Under the pieces are notes generated by a model. That model saw only the letters and a list, made by a program, of their open reading frames with translations. It did not search any database and had not been told where the DNA came from. This document shows, one piece after another, positions 36,205 to 43,857 of a stretch of DNA of 64,000 nt (position 1 is its first letter; each line of letters begins with the position of its first letter). This DNA is from Chelativorans multitrophicus. GTDB lineage: Bacteria > Pseudomonadota > Alphaproteobacteria > Rhizobiales > Rhizobiaceae. The translations under genes were made by a program, and so were the position numbers. The DNA lies in NCBI RefSeq assembly GCF_011317445.1, contig NZ_JAAAPL010000002.1:124001-188000 (forward strand), read 5' to 3'.

Positions 36205-36597
36205 ATGGCTGAAACCTCTGCCGCCCCGCGGGGCGAGCTTACGATTCGCACCCAGGCGATGCCCGGAGATGCCAATGCCGCCGGAGACATTTTCGGCGGC
36301 TGGGTGATGTCGCAGATGGATCTGGCAAGCGGCATTAGGGCAGCGGAACGGGCGCGCGGGCGCGTCGTGACGGCTGCCGTCAGGGAAATGCACTTTCGCA
36401 AGCCGGTTCAGGTCGGTGATACGCTTTGTGTCTATACCCAGGTGACGAATGTTGGCCGCACCTCTATCACGCTAAAGGTGGAGGCATGGGCACAGCGTTA
36501 CCTGTCCGACGTCATGGACCTGGTCACCATGGCGGACTTCGTCATGGTCGCGCTTGACGGGACCGGCCGGCCGACACCGGTGCCGCCCGAGTTCTGA
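36205..36597 (+). CDS. Acyl-CoA thioesterase, YciA/hot-dog family
   Basis: The 130-residue product matches the YciA-type acyl-CoA thioesterases. TIRTQAMPGDANAAGDIFGGWVMSQMDLASG carries the hot-dog Asp/Gly signature, and VTAAVREMHFRKPVQVGDTLCVY completes it. It acts in the cytoplasm on a broad range of acyl-CoAs. It lies 100 bases after sqdC, probably in its own unit, and is convergent with the HxlR gene 8 bases beyond its stop. Confidence 0.93.
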   Translation: MAETSAAPRGELTIRTQAMPGDANAAGDIFGGWVMSQMDLASGIRAAERARGRVVTAAVREMHFRKPVQVGDTLCVYTQVTNVGRTSITLKVEAWAQRYLSDVMDLVTMADFVMVALDGTGRPTPVPPEF

Positions 36598-36604
36598 TCC
36601 CGTA

Positions 36605-37015
36605 TCAGCCGTTATTGCGATCGAAGCGGGTCCGAGCTTCCTGGATGCGATAGCGATTTTCGCTTACCCATTCCGCAAGCGCCCGGATGGGGATCAGCAG
36701 CTCATTGCCGAGATCGGTCAAGCGATAATCCACCCGCGGGGGGATCGTCGGATAGATGGTGCGGGTGACGAAGCCCTCGCGCTCCAGGTTGCGCAGCGTG
36801 GTCGTCAGCATTTTCTGCGAGATGCCGTCGATTGCGCGGCGCAGCTCGTTAAAGCGCATGGTGCCGTTGCCGAGGTGTTTCACGACCTGCATCGTCCATT
36901 TATCGCCGACAAGGCTCAAGAGTTCGCTGATGGGCCGGCACGCATCCGAATTTTCCCTGTCCACAACCGGCGCGGCATCGGCATCAATGGTTGACTGTAG
37001 GTGACCAGGTTTCAA
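36605..37015 (-). CDS. HxlR-family transcriptional regulator
   Basis: The 136 residues form a winged-helix HxlR domain: PISELLSLVGDKWTMQVVKHLG and RFNELRRAIDGISQKMLTTTLRNLEREGFVTR are the family signatures, and the conserved N-terminal cysteine (Cys26, NSDACRP) is the redox- or electrophile-sensing residue of characterised members. I chose TTG 37015 because AAGGAGG lies 7 bases upstream; the longer frame to 37084 runs into the promoter. It is divergent from an FMN reductase gene that it probably regulates. Confidence 0.9.
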   Translation of the reverse strand: MKPGHLQSTIDADAAPVVDRENSDACRPISELLSLVGDKWTMQVVKHLGNGTMRFNELRRAIDGISQKMLTTTLRNLEREGFVTRTIYPTIPPRVDYRLTDLGNELLIPIRALAEWVSENRYRIQEARTRFDRNNG

Positions 37016-37061
37016 AAAAGTGCCTCCTTGTGCGACCGGCACAGGTTTCCAATATAGCGTG

Positions 37062-37078
37062 AGTATCCTTCCGATACT
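37062..37078. promoter_or_regulatory. Inverted repeat in the HxlR / FMN-reductase promoter region
   Basis: AGTATC (37062-37067), a 5-base spacer and GATACT (37073-37078) form a 17-base palindrome in the 90-base divergent interval, a suitable size for a dimeric HxlR regulator. Binding is inferred from position only. Confidence 0.5.
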
Positions 37079-37105
37079 AGCCAATCATGAAACGAGGACG
37101 GAATA

Positions 37106-37705
37106 GTGTCAAAGCTGAAGACGGGAATTATTGTTGGATCGACGCGCGAGGGCCGCTTTGCGGACAAACCGGCCCAATGGATTTTTGACCTGGCTCGTGA
37201 AAGAAACGAGCTCGATGTGGAATTGATCGATTTGCGTGACTATCCGCTGCCCTTCTTCGAGGACGCGACGTCTCCCGCCTATGGTCCTTCGCCCAATGCA
37301 GTTGCTCAGCGGTGGCAGAAGAAGATCAACTCCCTTGACGGGTTCATCTTTACCGCGGCGGAGTATAATCGTGGGCCGACCGCTGTTTTGAAGAACGCAT
37401 TGGACTGCGCCTATAGCGAATGGAACAACAAGCCTGCCGCCTTCGTGGGCTACGGCGGAACGGGCGGAACGCGCGCCGTGGAACAACTCCGGCTCAATGC
37501 AATCGAGCTGCAGATGGCGCCGATTCGGTCTGCCGTTCATATTCTGCTGCCGGATTTCATGGCGGTGCTGCGTGGCGAAAAGACGCTTTCCGAAATGGCG
37601 CACTTGAATGCGGGAGCCAACGGCATGCTCGACCAGTTCATCTGGTGGGGGAAAGCATTGAAGGCCGCACGCGCGGCCAGCACGGAGGAAGCACAGGCAG
37701 CGTAA
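37106..37705 (+). CDS. NADPH-dependent FMN reductase (flavodoxin-like)
   Basis: The 199-residue protein has the flavodoxin-like FMN_red fold with the phosphate-binding start GIIVGSTREGRFADKPAQW and the NADPH/FMN loop FTAAEYNRGPTAVLKNALD. Members reduce flavins, quinones or azo compounds. The start is GTG 37106, with GAGG upstream. It is divergent from the HxlR gene, and HxlR-quinone reductase pairs elsewhere respond to quinones and electrophiles, so a detoxification role is likely. Confidence 0.9.
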   Translation: MSKLKTGIIVGSTREGRFADKPAQWIFDLARERNELDVELIDLRDYPLPFFEDATSPAYGPSPNAVAQRWQKKINSLDGFIFTAAEYNRGPTAVLKNALDCAYSEWNNKPAAFVGYGGTGGTRAVEQLRLNAIELQMAPIRSAVHILLPDFMAVLRGEKTLSEMAHLNAGANGMLDQFIWWGKALKAARAASTEEAQAA

Positions 37706-37734
37706 CGTATTTGCCGCAGGTTCATCTTTGCCCC

Positions 37735-37766
37735 CGCCTCCTCCGGCTTGCCAGCCGGAGGAGGCG
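37735..37766. terminator. Strong bidirectional hairpin
   Basis: A 14-bp perfect stem CGCCTCCTCCGGCT (37735-37748) / AGCCGGAGGAGGCG (37753-37766) with a TGCC loop sits between the converging reductase and CNNM genes. There is no T tract, so it may act as a weak or factor-assisted terminator. Confidence 0.65.
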
Positions 37767-37784
37767 ACTTGCTGCAAGTTGATC

Positions 37785-39095
37785 CTACTCGATGTTTTCG
37801 ATCCCTGCGGAACCATCGGTCTTGCTGGCCAGCACGCGGTCGACTCGCCGGCCGTCCATATCAACGACTTCGAAACGCCAGCCCATCGTTTCCACCACTG
37901 TCCCCGTCACAGGGAGCTCCTGTGTGTATGAGAGCAGGAAACCCGCAAGCGTGCTGTAGCCGCGGTCCTCGGGAAGCTTGATGCTGAGGCGGTCGGCCAT
38001 CTCATCGGCCGGCATGAGGCCAGGCAGCAGCCAGGAGCCGTCCTCCCGCTGCACGACATCGGCCTCGCCTTCATCGATATCCGCCCGGAATACGCCCGCG
38101 ATGGCGCCCAGGATGTCGGCGGGGGTGATGACCCCCTCGAACGTCCCGTATTCGTCATGGACTAGTGCCATGGGAACTTCCGCCTGACGCAAGGTTACGA
38201 GCACGTCGAGGGCATCGGCGAAATCGTGAACGATGGGGGCGGGCCGGACGAAGCTGGCCGGATCGACTTTTTCTTCCGTCAGGTATGCGACTAGCAAGTC
38301 GCGGGTTTTAACGACGCCGATCAGCTTGTCCACCGAACCCTCGGCGGCAGGCAAGCGCGTATGCGGCGTTTCGCGCAGCATCTTCTCGATCGCTTCGTCG
38401 GGAGCGAGGAGGTTCAGCCAGTCCACGTCCCCCCTGGGGGTCATGATCGCGCGGGCGTTTCGGTCGGCAAGCCGCATCACGCCGGCGATCATGTGCTTTT
38501 CTTCGGTCTCGATCGTCCCCGTATGCTCCGCTTCCGCGATAAGCGTTCTGATCTCCTCGTCGGTGACGCGGTTCGCTTCCTCCGATCCCTGCCCAAGCAG
38601 CGCAAGAACGCCACGGCCGGATATGTCCAGCAACCAGACGAGCGGAAGGGCGACCTTGGCGAGCATAGCCATGAAGGGCGCCACCTTTGCCGCTATCGTC
38701 TCGGCATGTTTCAGCGCCACCTGCTTCGGCACCAATTCACCGATCACAAGCGAGACATAGGTGATGAGTGCCACGACAATGCCGACACCCAGGGGATTGG
38801 CGATGCTTCCGGGCATTCCAAGGCCCGCCAGCCAGGCGGATAGGCGCACGCCGATCGTCGCCCCGGAAAAGGCGCCGGAAAGCACCCCCACGAGCGTAAT
38901 GCCGATCTGAACGGTGGAAAGAAATCGGCCCGGCTCAGAGGAGAGCTCCAGGGATCGCGCGGCGCCTCGATCGCCCCTGTCGCTGCGGGCCTTCAGACGT
39001 GCGGGACGGGCGGATACGACGGCCAGTTCCGACATGGCCATAAAGCCATTAAAGAGAATAAGGGCGAGAAGAATGGCGATTTCAACAAAGAGCAT
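37785..39095 (-). CDS. CNNM/CorC-HlyC family membrane protein with CBS domains
   Basis: The 436-residue product has a DUF21/CNNM transmembrane domain (about 1-190, three to four helices), a pair of CBS domains (about 205-330; IMTPRGDVDWLNL and LVTLRQAEVPMALVHDEYGTFEGVITPADIL), and a C-terminal CorC_HlyC domain (about 345-430). Family members are linked to Mg2+/Co2+ efflux, although many are labelled hemolysin. ATG 39095 was chosen; upstream codons to 39146 have no ribosome binding site. Confidence 0.93.
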   Translation of the reverse strand: MLFVEIAILLALILFNGFMAMSELAVVSARPARLKARSDRGDRGAARSLELSSEPGRFLSTVQIGITLVGVLSGAFSGATIGVRLSAWLAGLGMPGSIANPLGVGIVVALITYVSLVIGELVPKQVALKHAETIAAKVAPFMAMLAKVALPLVWLLDISGRGVLALLGQGSEEANRVTDEEIRTLIAEAEHTGTIETEEKHMIAGVMRLADRNARAIMTPRGDVDWLNLLAPDEAIEKMLRETPHTRLPAAEGSVDKLIGVVKTRDLLVAYLTEEKVDPASFVRPAPIVHDFADALDVLVTLRQAEVPMALVHDEYGTFEGVITPADILGAIAGVFRADIDEGEADVVQREDGSWLLPGLMPADEMADRLSIKLPEDRGYSTLAGFLLSYTQELPVTGTVVETMGWRFEVVDMDGRRVDRVLASKTDGSAGIENIE

Positions 39096-39170
39096 GATTG
39101 ACTCTGGTTGGGAGCGTGATGGCTCAGCAGAAGCTACCCGCGCCAAGATAGGACATTGCGGATGGTCCTG

Positions 39171-40001
39171 CTACCTGCAGGCGCGATAGCCGTTCCGCCG
39201 AGCCTTTATGTCAAAATGAAAGTGGTCGCGGTGGTCGGCATCATAGCCCGGCCCAAGCACGGTCGTAAAATAGTCGCAGCCCTCGGCGCGCACGGTGTTG
39301 AGCAGGCCCCTCTGGCGGAACGCAAAGAAGCCCGGGCGACGGACGTCGATCTCACGGCCGTTCTTGAGCGTAACGCTCATGATGTCGATCGCATTGCCCT
39401 TGGAATGCTCTGAAGCCACGGAGGTGCCGCGAATGCGCCGGCAAGAATAGCTTGAACCCTGGTGAATGGTGCCGATGCCGGAGAGATAGCGTCTGCGGGC
39501 GGCAGGCGCGAGCTCGTTCTTCGTCCAGCGCGCAACTGTCAGTGCCATCTGGCAGGTAAGTGTGGCGGATGGCTTCAAGGCGACCCCGCCCGAGAAACCG
39601 CTGACCGCAACGGGATGCTCGATTTTGCAGCTCCCGCCCTCATCGATTGCCGGAAGATCGCGATAGCTCACCCCTAGCCGCTGCAGTTCCTGACGGCACG
39701 CCACTTCCTCGGCGGGCATGAAGGTCATCGCTTCGCCCGGCGGGCTTGCCATCGCTGGCGGCTCGGGCTGCGCCGGCACGGGATAGCTCATCATCATCGG
39801 ATTGGAGGGGACGAGGTTTTGCAGTCCACCGCCGCTTATGGCGCCGGTCGAGACGCCGACATCCACGTCGGGTCGCAGAACACTATCAACCGAGCAAGCC
39901 GAAGCGGCTGCAAAAGCGATGAGCACGAGTGCGCTTCTTGCAACCCGGGGCAGGCGGAAAGGCCACTGACGCCGCCACTCGTACTCGTACACGCTACGCA
40001 T
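39171..40001 (-). CDS. Extensin-like domain protein (first of a pair)
   Basis: The 276 residues carry an N-terminal signal or membrane segment (about 20-36, LVLIAFAAASACS, a possible lipobox), a Pro-rich region and a C-terminal extensin-like domain. That domain shows conserved Cys pairs and the SEHSKGNAIDIM and DADHRDHFHFDI motifs, whose His and Asp residues look like a Zn-dependent D-Ala-D-Ala/peptidase (VanY/MepA-like) site. It is likely a periplasmic murein-related protein. A paralogue lies 93 bases upstream. Confidence 0.9.
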   Translation of the reverse strand: MRSVYEYEWRRQWPFRLPRVARSALVLIAFAAASACSVDSVLRPDVDVGVSTGAISGGGLQNLVPSNPMMMSYPVPAQPEPPAMASPPGEAMTFMPAEEVACRQELQRLGVSYRDLPAIDEGGSCKIEHPVAVSGFSGGVALKPSATLTCQMALTVARWTKNELAPAARRRYLSGIGTIHQGSSYSCRRIRGTSVASEHSKGNAIDIMSVTLKNGREIDVRRPGFFAFRQRGLLNTVRAEGCDYFTTVLGPGYDADHRDHFHFDIKARRNGYRACR

Positions 40002-40094
40002 CTCCGCTTCGGCTCGCCGGTCGAAGTGAAGCTAGTGGGGAATGGTAAACGAATACTCAGCGCCAGCGTGAATCTTGTGGCGAAAATGCGGCGG

Positions 40095-40847
40095 TCAGCG
40101 GCAATAGGCCTTGCGCCTTTTCTTCGTATCGAAGTGGAAATGGTCCTCATGGTCGGCGTTCGTGCCAGGACCGAGCACAGTCGAGAACGGCCCGCACGCG
40201 GCTGCGCGCAAAGCTTTCAGAAAGGCAGCCGGTTTTCCACCGTCGCCATATTGCCCCACCTTGATCTCCTGTTTGTCAGAGAAAACCAATCCTGAAACAT
40301 CCAGCGCCTTGCCGAAAGCGTGTTGAGAAAGATCCTTCCCATCGCCGATTGGCCGGCAGACATAGCCGGACGCCTGCTGCACGGTCTCGATATCCGCCTC
40401 GAAGTGCTTGCGGGCCAAAGCCTTTCCTTCCGATTGGAAGAAGCGGGCAGCGGCCAACGCGGTGCTACATTCGAGCAAGGCCGGCGGTTCGAGCCGCATG
40501 CGTTTGGACAGCTTTGTCACCTCTATGGGATGGGGAAGGGAGCACCCCCCATCCGCAGTCACATTGGAAGCATCGGTAAATTCAACCCCCAGCGTCCGAA
40601 GCTCTTTGCGGCAAGCCTTTTCCGCGGAGGAGAGCGGCGCCTGTTCCTGCCTTTCCTTAGCTGCCTTCGGCAAAACGTCCCCGCGCGGTTGCGGTATCGG
40701 CGCCTGGTCTGGAAGCTGGACACTTCCGGCCGCCGCAAAATCGATCGCGAAAAGCGAAGCGTGGAAGATAAGCAGCAGGAGCAGGCGTGGAAGAGCCCTG
40801 CACAGGAAGGTTTTCCGCTCAGGCGCCGATGGCGGCAAGTCCATCAT
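40095..40847 (-). CDS. Extensin-like domain protein (second of a pair)
   Basis: This 250-residue paralogue has a signal peptide (about 1-40), a charged linker, and the same C-terminal domain: LSQHAFGKALDVSG, then NADHEDHFHFDTKK. The conserved His-Asp pattern matches the first member, and the Cys residues are kept. The start overlaps the DUF3775 gene upstream by 29 bases (40819-40847), suggesting coupling. It is likely a cell-wall-associated hydrolase, inferred from the motif only. Confidence 0.9.
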   Translation of the reverse strand: MMDLPPSAPERKTFLCRALPRLLLLLIFHASLFAIDFAAAGSVQLPDQAPIPQPRGDVLPKAAKERQEQAPLSSAEKACRKELRTLGVEFTDASNVTADGGCSLPHPIEVTKLSKRMRLEPPALLECSTALAAARFFQSEGKALARKHFEADIETVQQASGYVCRPIGDGKDLSQHAFGKALDVSGLVFSDKQEIKVGQYGDGGKPAAFLKALRAAACGPFSTVLGPGTNADHEDHFHFDTKKRRKAYCR

Positions 40848-41244
40848 CCAGCCAGTCGCCGAGCATGGGCATGCCGAGGAGGTAGCTTGCCAACCGGCTG
40901 TTCACCCGCCCTCGTGCATCGGCCACTGCCTGCGCCCATTCCGCTGCCTCAAAATCGCCGCGCCCGATCCAGGCAATCGCCACCAGCTCGGCCGCCTCGT
41001 CCACATTGAGATCCGCTACGAGCGAGCGGAACTCCTCTTCCGACTGGTCTTCCTCTTCTTCCTCCGCAAGCCCGTCGTGATGGTGGCCTTCACGTGCATC
41101 CTGGCCGAACTCGATCTCGTGCTCTTTTCCGTCTTCGTAATCTTGCTTTACGGCGGCGCTCAAGGCACGAGCCATCTCCGCAAGGCGGCGCACCGTATCG
41201 GTGTCAAGCGACAGCTCCCATTCCTTCTCAACCGATTTCTTCAT
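40819..41244 (-). CDS. DUF3775 protein
   Basis: The 141-residue product matches DUF3775, a family of unknown function seen in alphaproteobacteria. VADLNVDEAAELVAIAWIGRGDF near residue 80 and the C-terminal SYLLGMPMLGDWLDDGL are the recognisable parts; a strongly acidic stretch (AEEEEEDQSEEEF) lies at about 60-72. It is cytoplasmic. Its 3' end overlaps the start of the second extensin gene by 29 bases, so they are probably cotranscribed. Confidence 0.88.
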   Translation of the reverse strand: MKKSVEKEWELSLDTDTVRRLAEMARALSAAVKQDYEDGKEHEIEFGQDAREGHHHDGLAEEEEEDQSEEEFRSLVADLNVDEAAELVAIAWIGRGDFEAAEWAQAVADARGRVNSRLASYLLGMPMLGDWLDDGLAAIGA

Positions 41245-41440
41245 GAGGTGCGCTCCGCAACCCGCTGACGGCGTGCATCATAGCGCATCTTGGGCTGGAT
41301 GCACCTCAAGCTGCGCGGCCGCTCCGCGACAAAGGTAAAGCGCCGGGCGAGCAGCGGGCTATCGCCCTGGATTTTCTGCGCCGAATAAAAATTTGCGTGA
41401 AAATATGGAGTACATTGCTATATTTTACTGGAGTCGAACG

Positions 41441-41481
41441 AAACGGTTCCGTGGCCCTGGCTTTCGGACCGTTTTCTTTTT
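41441..41481 (+). terminator. Leader terminator upstream of greA
   Basis: A 9-bp stem AAACGGTTC (41441-41449) / GGACCGTTT (41466-41474), including one G-T pair, is followed by TTCTTTTT. It lies 48 bases before the greA start, after a -10-like CTATAT at 41418-41423. A terminator between promoter and start codon implies a short leader RNA and attenuation, as known for GraL in E. coli greA. Confidence 0.7.
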
Positions 41482-41528
41482 GTGTGTCGCCGGCCCGGCG
41501 GGCCTATGAGGTCAGGAAGGTGTGAGAA

Positions 41529-42002
41529 ATGAACAAGGTCCCAATGACCCTGGCTGGATACGAGTCGCTCAAGGAAGAATTGCGTTGGCGCCAACAGGAA
41601 GAGCGGCCGCGCATTATCGAGGCGATCGCTGAGGCTCGTGCGCACGGTGACCTCTCAGAAAATGCCGAATACCACGCGGCCAAAGAGGCCCAGAGCCTCA
41701 ATGAAGGCCGCATCAGCGAGCTTGAGGATCTGATCGCGCGCGCCGAAGTCATCGACGTGACAAAGCTTTCAGGCGATACGGTGAAGTTCGGCGCCACCGT
41801 CGTCCTCGTCGACGAGGACACCGAAGAAGAAAAGACCTATCAGATCGTCGGCGATCAGGAGGCGGACGTGAAGTCGGGCCGCATCTCCATTTCCTCGCCG
41901 ATCGCCAGGGCGCTGATCGGGAAGGGCGTTGGCGACTTGATCGAGGTCAACGCGCCGGGTGGCGCGCGTGGCTATGAGGTCTTGCGCGTTCAGTACGGCT
42001 GA
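41529..42002 (+). CDS. greA: Transcription elongation factor GreA
   Basis: It reactivates backtracked RNA polymerase by stimulating cleavage of the nascent transcript. The 157 residues show the N-terminal coiled coil with the acidic tip ([17 protein letters not shown]) and the C-terminal FKBP-like domain starting near 80. An intrinsic terminator lies upstream in the leader. It precedes lpsB by 11 bases; greA next to the LPS core genes is a conserved rhizobial arrangement. Confidence 0.97.
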   Translation: MNKVPMTLAGYESLKEELRWRQQEERPRIIEAIAEARAHGDLSENAEYHAAKEAQSLNEGRISELEDLIARAEVIDVTKLSGDTVKFGATVVLVDEDTEEEKTYQIVGDQEADVKSGRISISSPIARALIGKGVGDLIEVNAPGGARGYEVLRVQYG

Positions 42003-42013
42003 GCTGGACGGTC

Positions 42014-43102
42014 ATGGGGGCTCATGCCGGTCCGGCTTCCGCCGCCGGTCACCTTAATATCCACGATGTGGAGGTGGTGGCGCCAAACCTGAAGCGCCAC
42101 CTCTCCGGCGTCACCAGCACGATTGTCCAACTCATCCCGCTTCAGGCGCGGGATCTTGGGATTGCCGCCTTCGGGCCGGGACTGCCTTCCAACCTTCCCA
42201 AAATGCGCTGGTGGCAGCTGCCGGCGCTGCTTTCGCGGCCAAAGCGCAGATCCTTCCGGATTTGGCATGCGCGCCGCAATGTCGAGATGGTGACAGGGCT
42301 GATCCTGAGGGATATCTTGCGCGCGCCCATGCGCCTCGTCTTCACCTCCGCCGCTCAGCGCCACCATAAGCCGTTCACGCGATGGCTGATCCGCCGCATG
42401 GATGCGGTCGTGGCCACCAGCGCGCGCTCGGGTTCATTCCTCGAAGTGCCGCACCGGGTGATTATGCACGGGGTGGACACGGAGCAGTTTCATCCGCCGC
42501 GCGGAACGGATGACGCATGGGAATCCACAGGGCTTCCCGGCCGCCATGGTATCGGCTGCTTCGGACGTATCCGGCATCAGAAGGGTACGGATCTGTTCGT
42601 ACAGTCCATGATCGAGCTTCTGCCGAAATATCCGGACTGGACCGCGGTGGTTCTCGGCCGCGCGACCGTGGAACACAAAGCTTTCGCGGATGAGCTCGAA
42701 GCCCGCGTGCGCGCGGCTGGCCTGTCGGAGCGCATTTTCTTCCTCGGCGAAGTGCCGGACGTGCATCCCTGGTATAGACGCCTCAGCCTCTATGTGGCGC
42801 CCTCGCGCAACGAGGGCTTTGGGCTGACACCCCTGGAGGCGATGGCATCCGGAACCGCCGTGGTGGCGAGCGACGCGGGCGCTTACGAGGAAATCGTCAT
42901 ATCTGGCGAAACCGGCATGGTGGTGCCCGCCGGTGACGGCGCTGCCCTTACCGCCGCGATCGAGCCCTATCTAGCCGACCCGGCACTCGCCGAACGGCAC
43001 GGAGAAGCTGGGCGCGCGCATGCCGTGAATAATTTTGCGCTCGCCGGGGAAGCCGCCGCGCTGCGCGAGGTTTATGAAAGCCTCTGGGATGGCGAAAAAT
43101 GA
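42014..43102 (+). CDS. lpsB: LPS core glycosyltransferase LpsB/LpcC (GT4)
   Basis: The 362-residue product is a GT-B fold family 4 glycosyltransferase. IHDVEVVAPNLKRHLSGVTSTIVQLIPLQ is the start typical of rhizobial LpsB/LpcC, the enzyme that adds a core sugar (mannose in Rhizobium) to Kdo during LPS synthesis; the C-terminal donor site shows the EX7E-type motif EGFGLTPLEAMASG. It lies 11 bases after greA and overlaps the next GT25 gene by four bases. The symbol is from synteny and motif; the donor sugar here is inferred. Confidence 0.88.
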   Translation: MGAHAGPASAAGHLNIHDVEVVAPNLKRHLSGVTSTIVQLIPLQARDLGIAAFGPGLPSNLPKMRWWQLPALLSRPKRRSFRIWHARRNVEMVTGLILRDILRAPMRLVFTSAAQRHHKPFTRWLIRRMDAVVATSARSGSFLEVPHRVIMHGVDTEQFHPPRGTDDAWESTGLPGRHGIGCFGRIRHQKGTDLFVQSMIELLPKYPDWTAVVLGRATVEHKAFADELEARVRAAGLSERIFFLGEVPDVHPWYRRLSLYVAPSRNEGFGLTPLEAMASGTAVVASDAGAYEEIVISGETGMVVPAGDGAALTAAIEPYLADPALAERHGEAGRAHAVNNFALAGEAAALREVYESLWDGEK

Positions 43103-43851
43103 AGGTCGAGGCGTTCGTCATCCATCTCGCCCGCGCCACGGGGCGCGCGCCCCAGGTGGAGCGTTTGCGCCAGAATCTTACGATTCCGGTCACGGTCATA
43201 GACGCCGTCGACGCCGAACAGCTTTCCGAGGAGGAAATTGTCCGGGTGTACCGGCCGGGACTTCACCGGCCCCGCTATCCTTTTCCCTTGCGCCGCACCG
43301 AGGTCGCCTGCTTTCTCTCGCATCGCAAGGCATGGCAGACCATCATGGAACGCGGGCTCGATGCGGGTCTGATCATCGAAGATGACGTAGAGCTTCTGCC
43401 CGGCGTCCATCATCTTTTCGACAGCGGGCTTGCATGCGCGACGACAAAAGATGTCCTTCGCTTTCCGAAGAAGGCGAGGGAGCGCGGGGCGGCCCTCAAT
43501 GAAAATGGCGCGAACCGCATTTTTGAGCCTCGTTTGGTCGGGCTGGGCATGCAGGCCCAACTCGTCGGCCGCGACGCCGCGGGTGAATTGCTCGCATTCA
43601 CGCGTGAATTCGACAGGCCCGTGGACACGACGATCCAGATGCGCTGGCTGCATGGCGTGCGTGTATTGAGCTCTTCTCCCGTCGCAATCCGCGAAGTGGC
43701 GGCGGCACTCGGCGGGACCACCGTCCAAGGAAAAGGAAAATCGCACGCGGAAACGCTGTTGCGTGAAATGCTGAGGGCGCGCTATCGGTTTTCCGCCAAG
43801 CTGTTCGACGTTCTAAAAAGCGGGCCGAGCAACCGGGTTCGGGAGAGTTGA
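43099..43851 (+). CDS. Glycosyltransferase family 25 (LPS biosynthesis), first
   Basis: The 250 residues match GT25 (LOS/LPS glycosyltransferase): the N-terminal FVIHLARATGRAPQVERLR, then GRTEVACFLSHRKAWQTIM (RRTEVACFLSHRKAWQ here) and the metal-binding AGLIIEDDVELLPG. Family members transfer galactose or related sugars to LPS core. It overlaps the lpsB stop by four bases (ATGA). The next gene begins 6 bases after its stop, so the whole set is one operon. Confidence 0.9.
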   Translation: MKVEAFVIHLARATGRAPQVERLRQNLTIPVTVIDAVDAEQLSEEEIVRVYRPGLHRPRYPFPLRRTEVACFLSHRKAWQTIMERGLDAGLIIEDDVELLPGVHHLFDSGLACATTKDVLRFPKKARERGAALNENGANRIFEPRLVGLGMQAQLVGRDAAGELLAFTREFDRPVDTTIQMRWLHGVRVLSSSPVAIREVAAALGGTTVQGKGKSHAETLLREMLRARYRFSAKLFDVLKSGPSNRVRES

Positions 43852-43857
43852 TTCCGC

